A stretch of DNA of 64,000 nt from Geothrix edaphica (GTDB taxonomy: Bacteria; Acidobacteriota; Holophagae; Holophagales; Holophagaceae), in assembly GCF_030268045.1 (NCBI RefSeq), contig NZ_BSDC01000001.1, positions 1,364,001-1,428,000 on the forward strand, given 5' to 3'. The translations under genes and the position numbers were made by a program. Under the pieces are notes generated by a model, which saw nothing but the letters and a program-made list of their open reading frames with translations, had not been told where the DNA came from and did no database searches. Positions 34,224 through 42,881 of the stretch are shown one piece after another (the first letter of the stretch is position 1; every line of letters starts with the position of its first letter).

Positions 34224-35383
34224 GGCTGGTCCGCCTCTGCATTCGGGGTGGGTTTGGGGTGGGTCTGGATCAGGGCCCGGAAGGCCAGGGTACGGCCGCG
34301 GGTCAGGATCTCCTTGAGGGCCTCGCGCTGGGCCTCGTCCAGCCCCTGCATGGAGTCCTCCAGCGCCTTCACCTCGGCCTCCAGGGCGCCCCAGGCCGAA
34401 TCCAGGCGCTCCTGGGCGCTGGCCAGGTGGCGCTTGTGGCCCCGGGCATGGGCCCGGTGGCGCAGCCGGCCGGCGGCGCCCACGAGGAAGGCCTCGGCCT
34501 TGGTGGCCGCCTCGGCCCGCTGGGCCCGCGCCGTGGCGGTCTGGGCCAGAAAGGCGGAGAGGTCCACGCGGTGGACCCAGGGCAGCTGCTCGAGGCCGGG
34601 CTCAGAATCCGGGGGCAGGGCCAGGTCGAGGATGCGGAGGATGGGGCGCTTGAGGGTCTGCCAGGCATCCAGGGTGAAGATCGGTTCCGGAGCGGCGGTG
34701 GCGCTCACGATGGCCTGGAAGCCGGCGGGGTCCCGCTGGAGCTGGGGCAGGTCCACCACCGCAAGGCCCAGGGGATCCGCCAGGTCGTGGGCCTTGCCCT
34801 TGGTGCGGTTGGCCACGGAGACCTTGAAGCCGCGCTCCGGCAGGCGCTCGGCCAGGTACTGGGTCATGGGGCCGACGCCCACCAGCGCGATGGAGGAGCC
34901 TTCCGGAAGCCCCTCGCACAGATGCTTGAGGGCCACCGTGGCGACGCTGACGTTCCCGTCGGCCAGCCCCAGCCGCGCCCGCAGGCGCTGCCCCTCCCGG
35001 ATCACGTCCTCGAAGACAGCCTGGGCCTCGTCACCGGCCACGCCCACCTGGCGGGCCGCTTCGAGGGCATCCTTCATCTGTCCGGGGATTTCCCGGTCTC
35101 CCAGGTTGGCGGATTCCAGGCCGGCGGACATGGCCAGCAGGTGCACCCAGGCCTCTTCCCCTTCGTAGCGGCGAACGCCCGGCCCGGGGTTCAGGGATCC
35201 GGGGTCGCCACCCCAGACCATCCAGAGCACCCGCTGGCAGGTGGCCAGGTAGACGAGCTCCCGCGCGCCGGAAGCACGCTGCCACTCCCGGAGGCGCGCG
35301 GGCACGCCGTCCCGGACCACGTGCTGGGCCACCAGGTCCAGGTCGTGGATGGGAGCGTGGAAGCTGAGGAGAACGGGTTCCAT
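34220..35383 (-). CDS. hemA: Glutamyl-tRNA reductase
   Basis: A 387-aa protein and the first gene of the operon. The catalytic box reads L-A-T-C49-Q-R, with Gln where nearly all family members have Asn (TCNR). A nucleotide-binding V-G-V-G-P-M segment near 170 and the helical dimerisation tail (about 285-387) support the call. The protein is rather divergent, but position before hemC and the presence of hemL make the function likely. Start at ATG 35383 by comparison; a frame-open ATG exists at 35425. A 12-bp palindrome touches the start codon region. Confidence 0.88.
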   Translation of the reverse strand: MEPVLLSFHAPIHDLDLVAQHVVRDGVPARLREWQRASGARELVYLATCQRVLWMVWGGDPGSLNPGPGVRRYEGEEAWVHLLAMSAGLESANLGDREIPGQMKDALEAARQVGVAGDEAQAVFEDVIREGQRLRARLGLADGNVSVATVALKHLCEGLPEGSSIALVGVGPMTQYLAERLPERGFKVSVANRTKGKAHDLADPLGLAVVDLPQLQRDPAGFQAIVSATAAPEPIFTLDAWQTLKRPILRILDLALPPDSEPGLEQLPWVHRVDLSAFLAQTATARAQRAEAATKAEAFLVGAAGRLRHRAHARGHKRHLASAQERLDSAWGALEAEVKALEDSMQGLDEAQREALKEILTRGRTLAFRALIQTHPKPTPNAEADQP

Positions 35384-35395
35384 ATCGGATCCGAT
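35384..35395. promoter_or_regulatory. 12-bp palindrome next to the hemA start
   Basis: ATCGGATCCGAT, a perfect palindrome directly upstream of the hemA ATG, where a ribosome site should be. It could be an operator or could mask translation start; no regulator can be named. Confidence 0.3.
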
Positions 35396-35469
35396 TGTCA
35401 ATTGGCCCGGAGAGGGCAAGGTCATCAGTTCGTCATGCGACCGGGAACGTGGCGGTCATCACAATCAAG

Positions 35470-36603
35470 TCAGCTTGGGAACAGCGCCTCCAGGGCGCCC
35501 CAGTCCCACTCCGCCGCCGGCGCCACCGAGCCCTCCCGGAGGGCCTGCTGGGTGAGCCAGGCGTCGTAGATCACCAGGGCGCACATGGCTTCGGCCACGG
35601 GCACGATGCGCGGGGCGATGCAGGGATCGTGGCGCCCCCTGGTGGAGATGTCGGCGGCATGCCCTTCGCGGTCGATGGTCTTCTGGACCTTGGAGATCGA
35701 GCTGGTGGGCTTGACCGCCAGGCGCACCACCACGGGGGCGCCGGTGCTGATCCCCCCCAGGGTGCCGCCCGCGTCGTTCTTGAGGGGCCCTTCGGGGCCC
35801 AGTGGATCGTTGTTCTCGCTGCCGCGCCGTCGGGCACTCTCGAAGCCCGCCCCCAGTTCCACGCCCTTCACGGCGCCGATGGACATGCAGGCCAGGGCCA
35901 GCAGGCCATCCAGCTTGCCGAAGGCCGGATCACCCAGTCCCACAGGCAGGCCCTCGATCCACACCTCGCAGACCCCCCCCACGCTGTCGCCTTCGGCCAG
36001 GGCGGATTCCACGGCCGAGCGCTGGGCCGGGAAGGTTCCGGGATCCGCCACCCGGAGCGGATTGGCTTCCACGAAGCTCCAATCCACCACGGTGCCGGCG
36101 ATGCCGGCGATCTCCCGGTTGAACCCACGCACCGTCACACCCAGGTCGACGAGCTGCTGCTTGGCCCAGGCGCCGGCCGCCACCCGCGCCAAAGTTTCCC
36201 GGCCGCTGCTGCGTCCGCCGCCCCGGGGGTCGCGGATCCCGTACTTGCGGTCATAGGTGAGGTCCGCATGGCCGGGCCGAAAGAGGTTTGTGATGGCCTT
36301 GTAGTCGCCGCTCCGCTGGTTCTGGTTGAACACCGCCAGCGCGATGGGATGGCCCGTGGTCCGGCCCTCGAAGACGCCGCTGAGTACCTGTACCCGATCC
36401 CCCTCGTTCCGCGGCGTCACCAGGTCCGACTGGCCCGGGCGCCGCCGATCCAGCTCCTTCTGGATGGCCTCCAGGTCGAAGGGCAGCCCCGGTTTCACGC
36501 CATCCATCACCACGCCCACCGCGGCCCCGTGGCTTTCGCCGAAGGTGAGGATGCGGAAGGCGCGGCCGAAAGAGGATGGGGAATCGAAGAGCATCGTTTT
36601 CAT
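35470..36603 (-). CDS. aroC: Chorismate synthase
   Basis: A 377-aa FMN-dependent enzyme, last step of the shikimate pathway. G-E-S-H-G-A-A-V-G near the N-terminus, R-R-R-P-G-Q-S, G-R-S-S-G-R-E-T-L-A-R-V-A-A-G and R-G-R-H-D-P-C-I-A-P-R near the C-terminus are the three signature regions. Start at ATG 36603; the ribosome site is weak and the frame stays open further. It is separate from the heme operon (86-bp gap). Confidence 0.96.
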   Translation of the reverse strand: MKTMLFDSPSSFGRAFRILTFGESHGAAVGVVMDGVKPGLPFDLEAIQKELDRRRPGQSDLVTPRNEGDRVQVLSGVFEGRTTGHPIALAVFNQNQRSGDYKAITNLFRPGHADLTYDRKYGIRDPRGGGRSSGRETLARVAAGAWAKQQLVDLGVTVRGFNREIAGIAGTVVDWSFVEANPLRVADPGTFPAQRSAVESALAEGDSVGGVCEVWIEGLPVGLGDPAFGKLDGLLALACMSIGAVKGVELGAGFESARRRGSENNDPLGPEGPLKNDAGGTLGGISTGAPVVVRLAVKPTSSISKVQKTIDREGHAADISTRGRHDPCIAPRIVPVAEAMCALVIYDAWLTQQALREGSVAPAAEWDWGALEALFPS

Positions 36604-36842
36604 AATACCGGTACCGTCCGCCCCCATGGATATTGTAGATACAGCGACCCTGATGGGTATATCAACCCGCACCTTCCGCCAGCCGTCGCCGCTCGTGCCT
36701 ATATCGCTCGGATGCTTGAAAGCGAAACCCGCATGAGTCGCATCATCCGGATGGAAAATGATGCAGGTCCAAGACACACCGAGGATTTGGCCTGCCATAA
36801 GAACCAGAGGCTGGCCGCCGAGCCCGGCCGAAGTTGTTCCAG
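36604..36842. other. Gene-poor stretch between aroC and the polysaccharide locus
   Basis: About 240 bp with lower G+C than aroC and no convincing gene. Minus-strand TTGATA near 36660 and a TACAAT near 36635 could belong to an aroC promoter, and GATATACCC-ATCA-GGGT…GTATC forms a partial dyad. Several frames are open on both strands but none has a credible protein. Confidence 0.4.
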
Positions 36843-37010
36843 ATGCTGCATGAGCGTGGCCTCATCGGGACTGAGGTCGTGGTCTTGGACGCGCCTGAGA
36901 AGGGGGGGAAGAGAATCGAGGCGACCTTCTCCGGTTCGATGCGGCAGGAGTGTCGGACGTACATCATGCATCGTGTCCCTGACCTAGTTCTTCGTCTTGT
37001 TCAGGGCTGA
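36843..37010 (+). other. Short orphan ORF, 55 codons, possible gene remnant
   Basis: Frame 36801-37010 is open with strong G/C at third positions, and from the ATG at 36843 encodes a 55-aa peptide (MLHERGLIGTEVVVLDAPEK …), ending exactly one base before the Wzi-like gene stop on the other strand. I do not recognise it. It has no ribosome site; a TAA closes the frame upstream at 36798. It may be the 3' end of a decayed gene at the edge of the polysaccharide block. A minus-strand frame (36699-36971) is also open, so coding strand is uncertain. Confidence 0.25.
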
Positions 37011-38621
37011 CTAGGGAAGCCTGGACCAGGTCCATCCCAGCTCGGTGAACCAGCGGAATCCAATACCAGCCAATCCTTGCTCATTCAGGACGGCGGATTG
37101 CCGCTGGGTGCTGAACCCCAACCGCAGTAGCCTTCCCGAGGGTCCGTGCTGCTCGACCACCGTTTGAAGCCCGCTGAATCGATTGCGCACCGGCGCCTTA
37201 CCAGGATGATCCAGCAACCAATCTGTAAGCACATCCCGAAAGGGGCGGTCCCCTGCGTGCAGCCAGAGAAGGACTCGCCATTCTTGCGTCGGGCACCAAT
37301 GTACGTGAATGGTTCCGTAGCGGGCCTCTCCGCCGAGAGCGGACCCGAGAGCATCGCCTTCGAAATAGAATCCGGATTTATAATCCCAGTGAGTGAAGGA
37401 TCTGTGCCCCCCTTCCACACCCCGGTTGTCGAACTGGCTGCGGGCATTGACGGTATCGATGTATTCCAGTCCAACCTTCCAGCGCGGCCAATCCATGAGG
37501 ATCCCGATGGTGTCGTTGGGGACCTGGGGGCTGGGTGCGGTATATCGATAAGTGCGATGCCAGATGTTCGAGGGCGAGATATTCACCAGCGCCCTCCAGT
37601 CCGCATTCAGATCCTTTCCAAGATAGTATCCCGGCCGGTGGGCGATCAGCCCGAAGGTGACATTGTTCACAGCCTTTGATCCCCGGCTGACGTACAAGCG
37701 AACATCCCGGGCCCGCAGCATATCTTCGAGAAAGGTAAACCGGATCCGCATTCCCACATCGGAATTGGACGCGCTTCTGGCCTTCCTGTTCTTCAAGCCT
37801 GATTGAGGCTGGCTCATGTCGGAACCATTTTCGATGAGGGTGTCTTTGCCCCCGGTCATGGCCGTCAGGTAGTCCCCTAGGCCATAGCCGCGAGTGATGT
37901 CGACACCATCCTCGATGCCTCCAAATAAATTAATCCAGTTCAGGTAGAACTCTACATTGTCACCGAAGACGGCTTCTGCACGAAAACCTGAGAGAAAGGG
38001 GCGTTGGGGATCTCCCGTTTTTGCGATGAAACGGCTGCGATAGGAGGGGTCCTGCAGGTTCTCTGGCAGCTTCCTTTGGTTTTCCAGGCGCCCGACGAAA
38101 AATTCACCCCTCCATCTGCCCAAAGGCACGGAGAACCAACATCGCGGTGCCATGGGGCTTGTCAAGTGAAGCTTAGGGAAGGCCCGGCCGGCTTCCCCCA
38201 ACAGGTAGCCACCATTCAACCCGTAGCCCCATACGATTGGCTCCTGTTCCAGGGAATAGCGCCAACCACCCGAGCTTTGGAACTGAATGTGCCCGCGGTC
38301 CAATTCCAATCGACCAGATCCATCCGCGGACCTGAAGGCAATGGTACGAAGAGCCAGATCCCATGCTCCGGCCTTCCAGCCCACGGAGAAGGAGGCACCA
38401 TTCCCGGTCAGCGCATTCCCAAGCCCCAGGGATTGGACGAAGGGAGCCGGTGGGCCGTGTTTATCGGCACTCCAAAGGCTTGCCCCCAACCAACCGCCTC
38501 CAGGCTGATCTGCTCCCAAAGGAACGGCCCCTGACCATCCTGGAACGACTTGAGCGTGCAGGACTCCGCAGGCGAAAAGGTCCATCAGACAGGTGAATAA
38601 CCGACGGGAGCGCTTCTTCAT
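37011..38621 (-). CDS. Wzi-like capsule-assembly outer-membrane barrel (1)
   Basis: A 536-aa protein: signal peptide (about 1-23), then a beta-barrel protein of the capsule assembly Wzi family. The segment L-E-Q-E-P-I-V-W-G-Y-G-L-N-G-G-Y-L-L-G (about 124-142), followed by F-P-K-L-H-L and G-R-W-R-G-E-F-F-V-G, is characteristic. Wzi binds capsule or exopolysaccharide at the cell surface. It is the last gene of the minus-strand run that starts at rmlA. A paralogue (51263-52558) with the same motif ends the locus on the other side. Lower G+C than the genome average. Confidence 0.82.
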   Translation of the reverse strand: MKKRSRRLFTCLMDLFACGVLHAQVVPGWSGAVPLGADQPGGGWLGASLWSADKHGPPAPFVQSLGLGNALTGNGASFSVGWKAGAWDLALRTIAFRSADGSGRLELDRGHIQFQSSGGWRYSLEQEPIVWGYGLNGGYLLGEAGRAFPKLHLTSPMAPRCWFSVPLGRWRGEFFVGRLENQRKLPENLQDPSYRSRFIAKTGDPQRPFLSGFRAEAVFGDNVEFYLNWINLFGGIEDGVDITRGYGLGDYLTAMTGGKDTLIENGSDMSQPQSGLKNRKARSASNSDVGMRIRFTFLEDMLRARDVRLYVSRGSKAVNNVTFGLIAHRPGYYLGKDLNADWRALVNISPSNIWHRTYRYTAPSPQVPNDTIGILMDWPRWKVGLEYIDTVNARSQFDNRGVEGGHRSFTHWDYKSGFYFEGDALGSALGGEARYGTIHVHWCPTQEWRVLLWLHAGDRPFRDVLTDWLLDHPGKAPVRNRFSGLQTVVEQHGPSGRLLRLGFSTQRQSAVLNEQGLAGIGFRWFTELGWTWSRLP

Positions 38622-39265
38622 CGGATGGCTTCGGCCACGAGAAGACTGTCCTTACGGGTTTCCAGCCCCCGCAGGTCTACATGATCACTCTCCAGGTTGG
38701 CCGGGAAGGATATCTGCTGAAATCCTGCTTCGCGCAACACACGCTCCAATTCTTCTCGATCATAAAGGTGTTGGTGGCCCCACCACCGGAAGCCGATATT
38801 GATCATCTCGGCGCGTGTCCTGATGAATGCGTATTCGGGCCACCGGACCCAATCCAGACGGGTTCTCCAATCTTCCAAATGATAGCCAGCGACCAACTCC
38901 TGGAGGTCTGGCATGGCAATACGCAGCACACCGCCCTTCTGCAACGTCCGGTGTGCCTCCTTGAGGAAAGCTAAGCCGGTGGCGTAGGGCACATGCTCCA
39001 GCACATGCTCCGAGTAGATCCGAACGAGGGCACCGTCTGAGAAGGGGAGGCGCCGCTCCAGGAAGATGACGAGTTCGGCCCTGGGATCAATGTCAGCGTT
39101 GATCCAACCTTCAAATCGGTTACGTCCACACCCCACGTGTAATCGCTTCAGTCCCCGTCGGGGCCCTATGCGATGGAGGAAAACCTTCAGCCAGAAGAAG
39201 CACCTAGCAGCCACTACTGGCCAGTGATCCCGGGCAGCATGACGGACCTTGCGCATGAGCCCCAT
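38618..39265 (-). CDS. SAM-dependent methyltransferase
   Basis: A 215-aa class-I methyltransferase. The SAM-binding L-H-V-G-C-G-R-N is at 42-49, followed by D-I-D-P-R-A-E, then I-Y-S-E-H-V-L-E-H-V near 85 and G-G-V-L-R-I-A-M-P-D-L near 112. It resembles methyltransferases of O-antigen and exopolysaccharide loci that methylate sugar hydroxyls or acids. It overlaps the Wzi-like gene by 4 nt and touches the acetyltransferase gene. Confidence 0.83.
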   Translation of the reverse strand: MGLMRKVRHAARDHWPVVAARCFFWLKVFLHRIGPRRGLKRLHVGCGRNRFEGWINADIDPRAELVIFLERRLPFSDGALVRIYSEHVLEHVPYATGLAFLKEAHRTLQKGGVLRIAMPDLQELVAGYHLEDWRTRLDWVRWPEYAFIRTRAEMINIGFRWWGHQHLYDREELERVLREAGFQQISFPANLESDHVDLRGLETRKDSLLVAEAIR

Positions 39266-39900
39266 TAAAGGTCCTTCTTGAATGCGGCGGGGACTCCCAC
39301 CACTAGAGTCCTGCTGATGACGGGTTTGGCCACGAAGGCGCCGCCGCCCACCTCAGACCAGGCGCCAATCTGAATCTTTTCTCGAATGATGCACCCTGTT
39401 CCCAAGTAGGCGCCCTCTCCGACATCCACATTTCCGCTCACCACCACGCCCGGAGAAAGGGTGGCGAACTTTCCAATCCTCACGTCGTGCCCCAGGTTGA
39501 CACTGCGATTCAGAGTCACATGGGCATCGACATCCACGTTCACAGTCAGGATGCAACCCTCGGCGACCATGGTTCCGGGTCCGATATGCGAGCGCTTCGA
39601 GAGGTAGACGCCCGGATGTATAAGTGCCGAAGCCAGTCCAAATCCTGAATCCATCGATTTCTCAAAGAAATGGCGCTTCAAAGCGGGGTCCCCTACACCG
39701 CCACAGAAAACCGGAACCTTGCCTCGAAGTGGCAGGATGTCCGTGATGTCGCCCAGCACCGGCACGCCATCGACTACGACCCCTTTCATATGGGGTCTTT
39801 CATCCAGGAACCCCACCACCTCGATTCCGATTTGTTCGCAGAGATGGCTTACTTCACGGCCATGCCCTCCGCAACCCCAGATGATCAGGTTCCTGCTCAT
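39265..39900 (-). CDS. NeuD/PglD-family sugar acetyltransferase
   Basis: A 211-aa protein. The N-terminal domain has a nucleotide-sugar binding W-G-C-G-G-H-G-R-E-V (8-17); the C-terminal half (about 90-205) is a left-handed beta-helix made of hexapeptide repeats, with a likely catalytic His in N-L-G-H-D near residue 137. Members O- or N-acetylate sialic acid, bacillosamine or 4-amino-4,6-dideoxy sugars. Next to a DegT aminotransferase it most likely N-acetylates the amino sugar made by that enzyme. Confidence 0.83.
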   Translation of the reverse strand: MSRNLIIWGCGGHGREVSHLCEQIGIEVVGFLDERPHMKGVVVDGVPVLGDITDILPLRGKVPVFCGGVGDPALKRHFFEKSMDSGFGLASALIHPGVYLSKRSHIGPGTMVAEGCILTVNVDVDAHVTLNRSVNLGHDVRIGKFATLSPGVVVSGNVDVGEGAYLGTGCIIREKIQIGAWSEVGGGAFVAKPVISRTLVVGVPAAFKKDL

Positions 39901-41009
39901 CCCGTGATTCCCCGCAAGATTCGCTCAACATGTGCCGAGGTCATCCCCTCCCACAAGGGCAGACTCAAAATTCGACGGGAGAGGCTCTCGGTCACCTCTA
40001 GACCTGCGTGGGGACAGCCGGAAAACTGTGGCTGCTGGTGGCAGGCTGGGCTGAAATAAGTGCGGCACTCAACACCCAGATCTGACAGTCGATCCACCAC
40101 CTGCCGGTTCAGGACACCCTCAGGGGAGAGGAGCGGCATGAACTGGAACGGGACAGCTCCCCGAACCTTCTGAGTCTGCCAACCCACTTCGCCCAAGTTG
40201 AGAGCAGCCAGTTCGGTTTCATAGGAGTCATGGATCGCCCGTCGGCGACTTACCTTCTCGGGATAGGCCTCCCAAGTAGCCAAGGCTATGGCCGCGGTGT
40301 ACTCGCTGATTTTGCTGTTCAGCCCTTGATCACAAGATGCGCGGTCGGCCCCAAATCCGAAATTGCCGGCGCGCCTCAGTCGCTGCAGGGCAACGGTGTC
40401 TGCGCTGTAGACGGCTCCGCCTTCTCCGATGCCGAAGGCTTTGGTGGCATGGAAGCTGAAAACCACGAATCCAGGAAATCCTTTCCCGTACCACTCACCA
40501 TCCACCTGGGTGCCAAAGCTGGCGGCGGCATCCACCACCACGGGAACACTTGAGCGATGAAGTTCGGCATAGAACTTCAAGTCCAAGCCGGTGCCGAAGG
40601 TGGCATATGGCACCACCACAGCAATCTCCTCCCCTAGATGATCCAAGGCTTCTTGAAGTTTGATCGGGTCCAGGCACCAGGTCTCCGGATCAACATCCAC
40701 GAAGTAGGGATCAAGGCCGGCCCACTGGGCAGCAAGGGGTGTGGCGGCAAAGGTGAAACTCGGCATCACCGCATACCGGCCCGGTCGACGCGACTGCTGG
40801 ATGGCAAGCACAAGGCCGATGGTGGCGTTGTTGACTGTGCACAAGGATCCGGCACCATCATAGGCCTCGGCGATTACCCGAGCTTCAAATTCCGTGCAGA
40901 GAGGCCCATAGTTGGAATAGAGATGCGTTGAGTCAATCCGCTGCAGCAGGCCAAAGTAGGACTGGCTCGGCACCAGTGAAGGGCGGAGGAAGGGAATTCG
41001 ATCGGTCAT
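39897..41009 (-). CDS. DegT/DnrJ/EryC1/StrS-family sugar aminotransferase
   Basis: A 370-aa PLP aminotransferase acting on keto-sugar nucleotides. N-terminal Y-S-N-Y-G-P-L-C-T-E-F-E, the V-D-V-D-P-E-T region, D-A-A-A-S-F-G and the PLP lysine in F-H-A-T-K190-A-F-G-I-G-E-G-G are present. With rmlA and rmlB in the same operon the substrate is probably dTDP-4-keto-6-deoxyglucose, giving a 4-amino sugar (VioA-like). The frame is open further upstream; ATG 41009 gives the usual N-terminus and overlaps the glycosyltransferase stop. Confidence 0.85.
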   Translation of the reverse strand: MTDRIPFLRPSLVPSQSYFGLLQRIDSTHLYSNYGPLCTEFEARVIAEAYDGAGSLCTVNNATIGLVLAIQQSRRPGRYAVMPSFTFAATPLAAQWAGLDPYFVDVDPETWCLDPIKLQEALDHLGEEIAVVVPYATFGTGLDLKFYAELHRSSVPVVVDAAASFGTQVDGEWYGKGFPGFVVFSFHATKAFGIGEGGAVYSADTVALQRLRRAGNFGFGADRASCDQGLNSKISEYTAAIALATWEAYPEKVSRRRAIHDSYETELAALNLGEVGWQTQKVRGAVPFQFMPLLSPEGVLNRQVVDRLSDLGVECRTYFSPACHQQPQFSGCPHAGLEVTESLSRRILSLPLWEGMTSAHVERILRGITG

Positions 41010-41827
41010 TGGGAGTTGTTCCGTTCCTTGAAGTGGCGCAGCAGCAGGTCGGGGTGCCTGGCGACTCTTGCGCCTATCCATTGAATTTTCCGGAATCGGT
41101 TCCAATCTCCCGGCTCGAGATATTGGTGGGCATCCAGGTCCCAGGGGATGTTCTTCAGCCACTCATGGTAGAACACGGAAGAGGTGGTCACCTGTGCTTT
41201 CCGAAATTCGAGAGCAGAATTGACACGCCATTTCCCTTTAGCGGTCTCGTATTCGAAGGGATGCCAAAGGAGATCGGCTTGAGTCTCCTTGATGTAGGCC
41301 ACCAATTTGGCAATACGATCAGCCGGCACTGAATCATCGTCATCCAAGTGCGTGATGAACCTCCCCTTGGCCAACTCCAGGGCCCGGTTGATTGGAATGG
41401 TTCCAGCCACCATCCACCTCCGATCGGGATCCTGGGGGTAACTCCCCCGGGTAGGCAAATTCTCGAAACGGATTCTGGAATCTCCGAGGGCAGCGACCCG
41501 CTCGGGTGTGTCATCGGTGCAGGCATCGCCCACTACCACCACATCTAGATTGTGATATGTCTGCGTGAGAATGGACGCAAGACATCGCTCGGTCAGTAGC
41601 GCCGCTCGGTTGTAAGTTGCCACGCATACGCTTACGAGAGGCTCCACTTCGTCGTACGCACTTAGATAAGCCTCTGTGACCCGGGTCTGATGAAAGGCCC
41701 GCACGAGGCTTGGGTCAAGATCCATCCGCGATCGGAGGGCATCCAACTCTTCTCCCTGGGCTCGGATCTGGCGCTCAAGATTCCTAAAATCTCCAGCCAA
41801 GAGCTTACGCAACACCCACTTCAGCAT
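41006..41827 (-). CDS. Glycosyltransferase family 2
   Basis: A 273-aa GT-A glycosyltransferase. After an N-terminal coiled-coil of about 65 residues (K-L-L-A-G-D … L-D-A-L-R-S-R-M) the catalytic domain starts at V-S-V-C-V-A-T-Y-N-R, with T-H-L-D-D-D-D-S-V near 165 as the DxD nucleotide-sugar site. I take ATG 41827 (GGGAG 7 nt upstream), which overlaps the rmlB stop region by 7 nt. Donor and acceptor unknown. Confidence 0.82.
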   Translation of the reverse strand: MLKWVLRKLLAGDFRNLERQIRAQGEELDALRSRMDLDPSLVRAFHQTRVTEAYLSAYDEVEPLVSVCVATYNRAALLTERCLASILTQTYHNLDVVVVGDACTDDTPERVAALGDSRIRFENLPTRGSYPQDPDRRWMVAGTIPINRALELAKGRFITHLDDDDSVPADRIAKLVAYIKETQADLLWHPFEYETAKGKWRVNSALEFRKAQVTTSSVFYHEWLKNIPWDLDAHQYLEPGDWNRFRKIQWIGARVARHPDLLLRHFKERNNSQ

Positions 41828-42819
41828 GCCGTATCTCCCGTAATCGCTTGCTGCAGGTACCACCCCACAGTCCTCGCCAGGCCGACCTGGAAGCCAGTTT
41901 CCGGATTCCAACCCAATTCCGACTGGATCCGGCTTGCATCGATGGCGTATCTCCGATCATGCCCGGCGCGGTCCTGGACGAAGGTCTTGAGCTTGCGGCT
42001 GGTGCCCTGGGGGCGGCCCAGGTGCTGGTCGACGAGGTCGCAGAGCAGGTCCACCAGGGCGAGGTTGGTCTGCTCGTTGTCGCCGCCCACGCAGTAGGTC
42101 TCGCCGGCCATGCCTTTCAGCATGACGGCCTCCAGGGCCGCGCAGTGGTCCTCGACATAGAGCCAATCGCGGATGTTCATCCCGTCCCCGTAGATGGGGA
42201 TGGGCTCACCCTTGGCCATGCGGGTGATGGCCAGGGGAATGAGTTTTTCCGGGTGCTGGCGGGGACCGTAGTTGTTGGAGCAGTTGGTGGTGACGACGTT
42301 CAGGCCGTAGGTGTGGTGGTAGGCCCGCACCAGGTGGTCGCTGCCGGCCTTGCTGGCGCTGTAGGGGCTGTTGGGGGCGTAGGCCATGGTTTCACAGAAC
42401 TTGCCCTCCTCGCCCAGGGAACCGTAGACCTCGTCCGTGCTGATGTGCAGGAACCGGCAGTCCTTCTGGCCAGCCCAGGCCTGACGGGCGGCTTCCAGCA
42501 TGGCGAAGGTGCCGCCCAGGTTGGTCTGGATGAACTCAGCGGGGCCCGAGATGCTGCGGTCCACGTGGCTTTCCGCCGCCAGGTGGAAGACCTTCGCGAT
42601 GCGGTGCTTCTCGATGAGGTACCGGGCCAGTTCCAGGTTCTGGATATCGCCGACCACCAGTTCCACTCGATCGAGGCCTTTGATCTGCTTGGGATCCGCT
42701 GCATAGGTGAGCCTGTCCAGCACCAGGATGCGGTCCTGCGGGTGGTTGCGGTGCCAGCGGTGGACCAGGTTGCTGCCGATGAAGCCCGCACCGCCGGTGA
42801 TGAGGATGGTTTCAGACAT
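41821..42819 (-). CDS. rfbB: dTDP-glucose 4,6-dehydratase
   Basis: A 332-aa short-chain dehydrogenase fold enzyme: G-G-A-G-F-I-G-S-N near the start (NAD binding), S-T-D-E-V-Y-G with the catalytic D-E, and Y153-S-A-S-K157. It makes dTDP-4-keto-6-deoxyglucose, the branch point for rhamnose and amino sugars. The last 40 or so codons (41821-41960) are clearly lower in G+C than the rest of the gene (35/60 against 45/60 in sampled lines), pointing to a recombination joint inside the gene. Confidence 0.95.
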   Translation of the reverse strand: MSETILITGGAGFIGSNLVHRWHRNHPQDRILVLDRLTYAADPKQIKGLDRVELVVGDIQNLELARYLIEKHRIAKVFHLAAESHVDRSISGPAEFIQTNLGGTFAMLEAARQAWAGQKDCRFLHISTDEVYGSLGEEGKFCETMAYAPNSPYSASKAGSDHLVRAYHHTYGLNVVTTNCSNNYGPRQHPEKLIPLAITRMAKGEPIPIYGDGMNIRDWLYVEDHCAALEAVMLKGMAGETYCVGGDNEQTNLALVDLLCDLVDQHLGRPQGTSRKLKTFVQDRAGHDRRYAIDASRIQSELGWNPETGFQVGLARTVGWYLQQAITGDTAC

Positions 42820-42881
42820 GGGGATTCACCAGGGAGACACGGAAGACAGGGGAGGTAAACACTGAGGAAAGAAGGGCTCGA

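Noticed and set aside
35426-35469. Fnr box upstream of hemA (TTGAT half-site)
   Set aside because: Only one half-site (TTGATTGTGAT) is clear; the other half does not match.
36699-36971. 90-codon minus-strand gene between aroC and the Wzi-like gene
   Set aside because: No ribosome site, no recognised motif, and it competes with a plus-strand frame of better codon bias.
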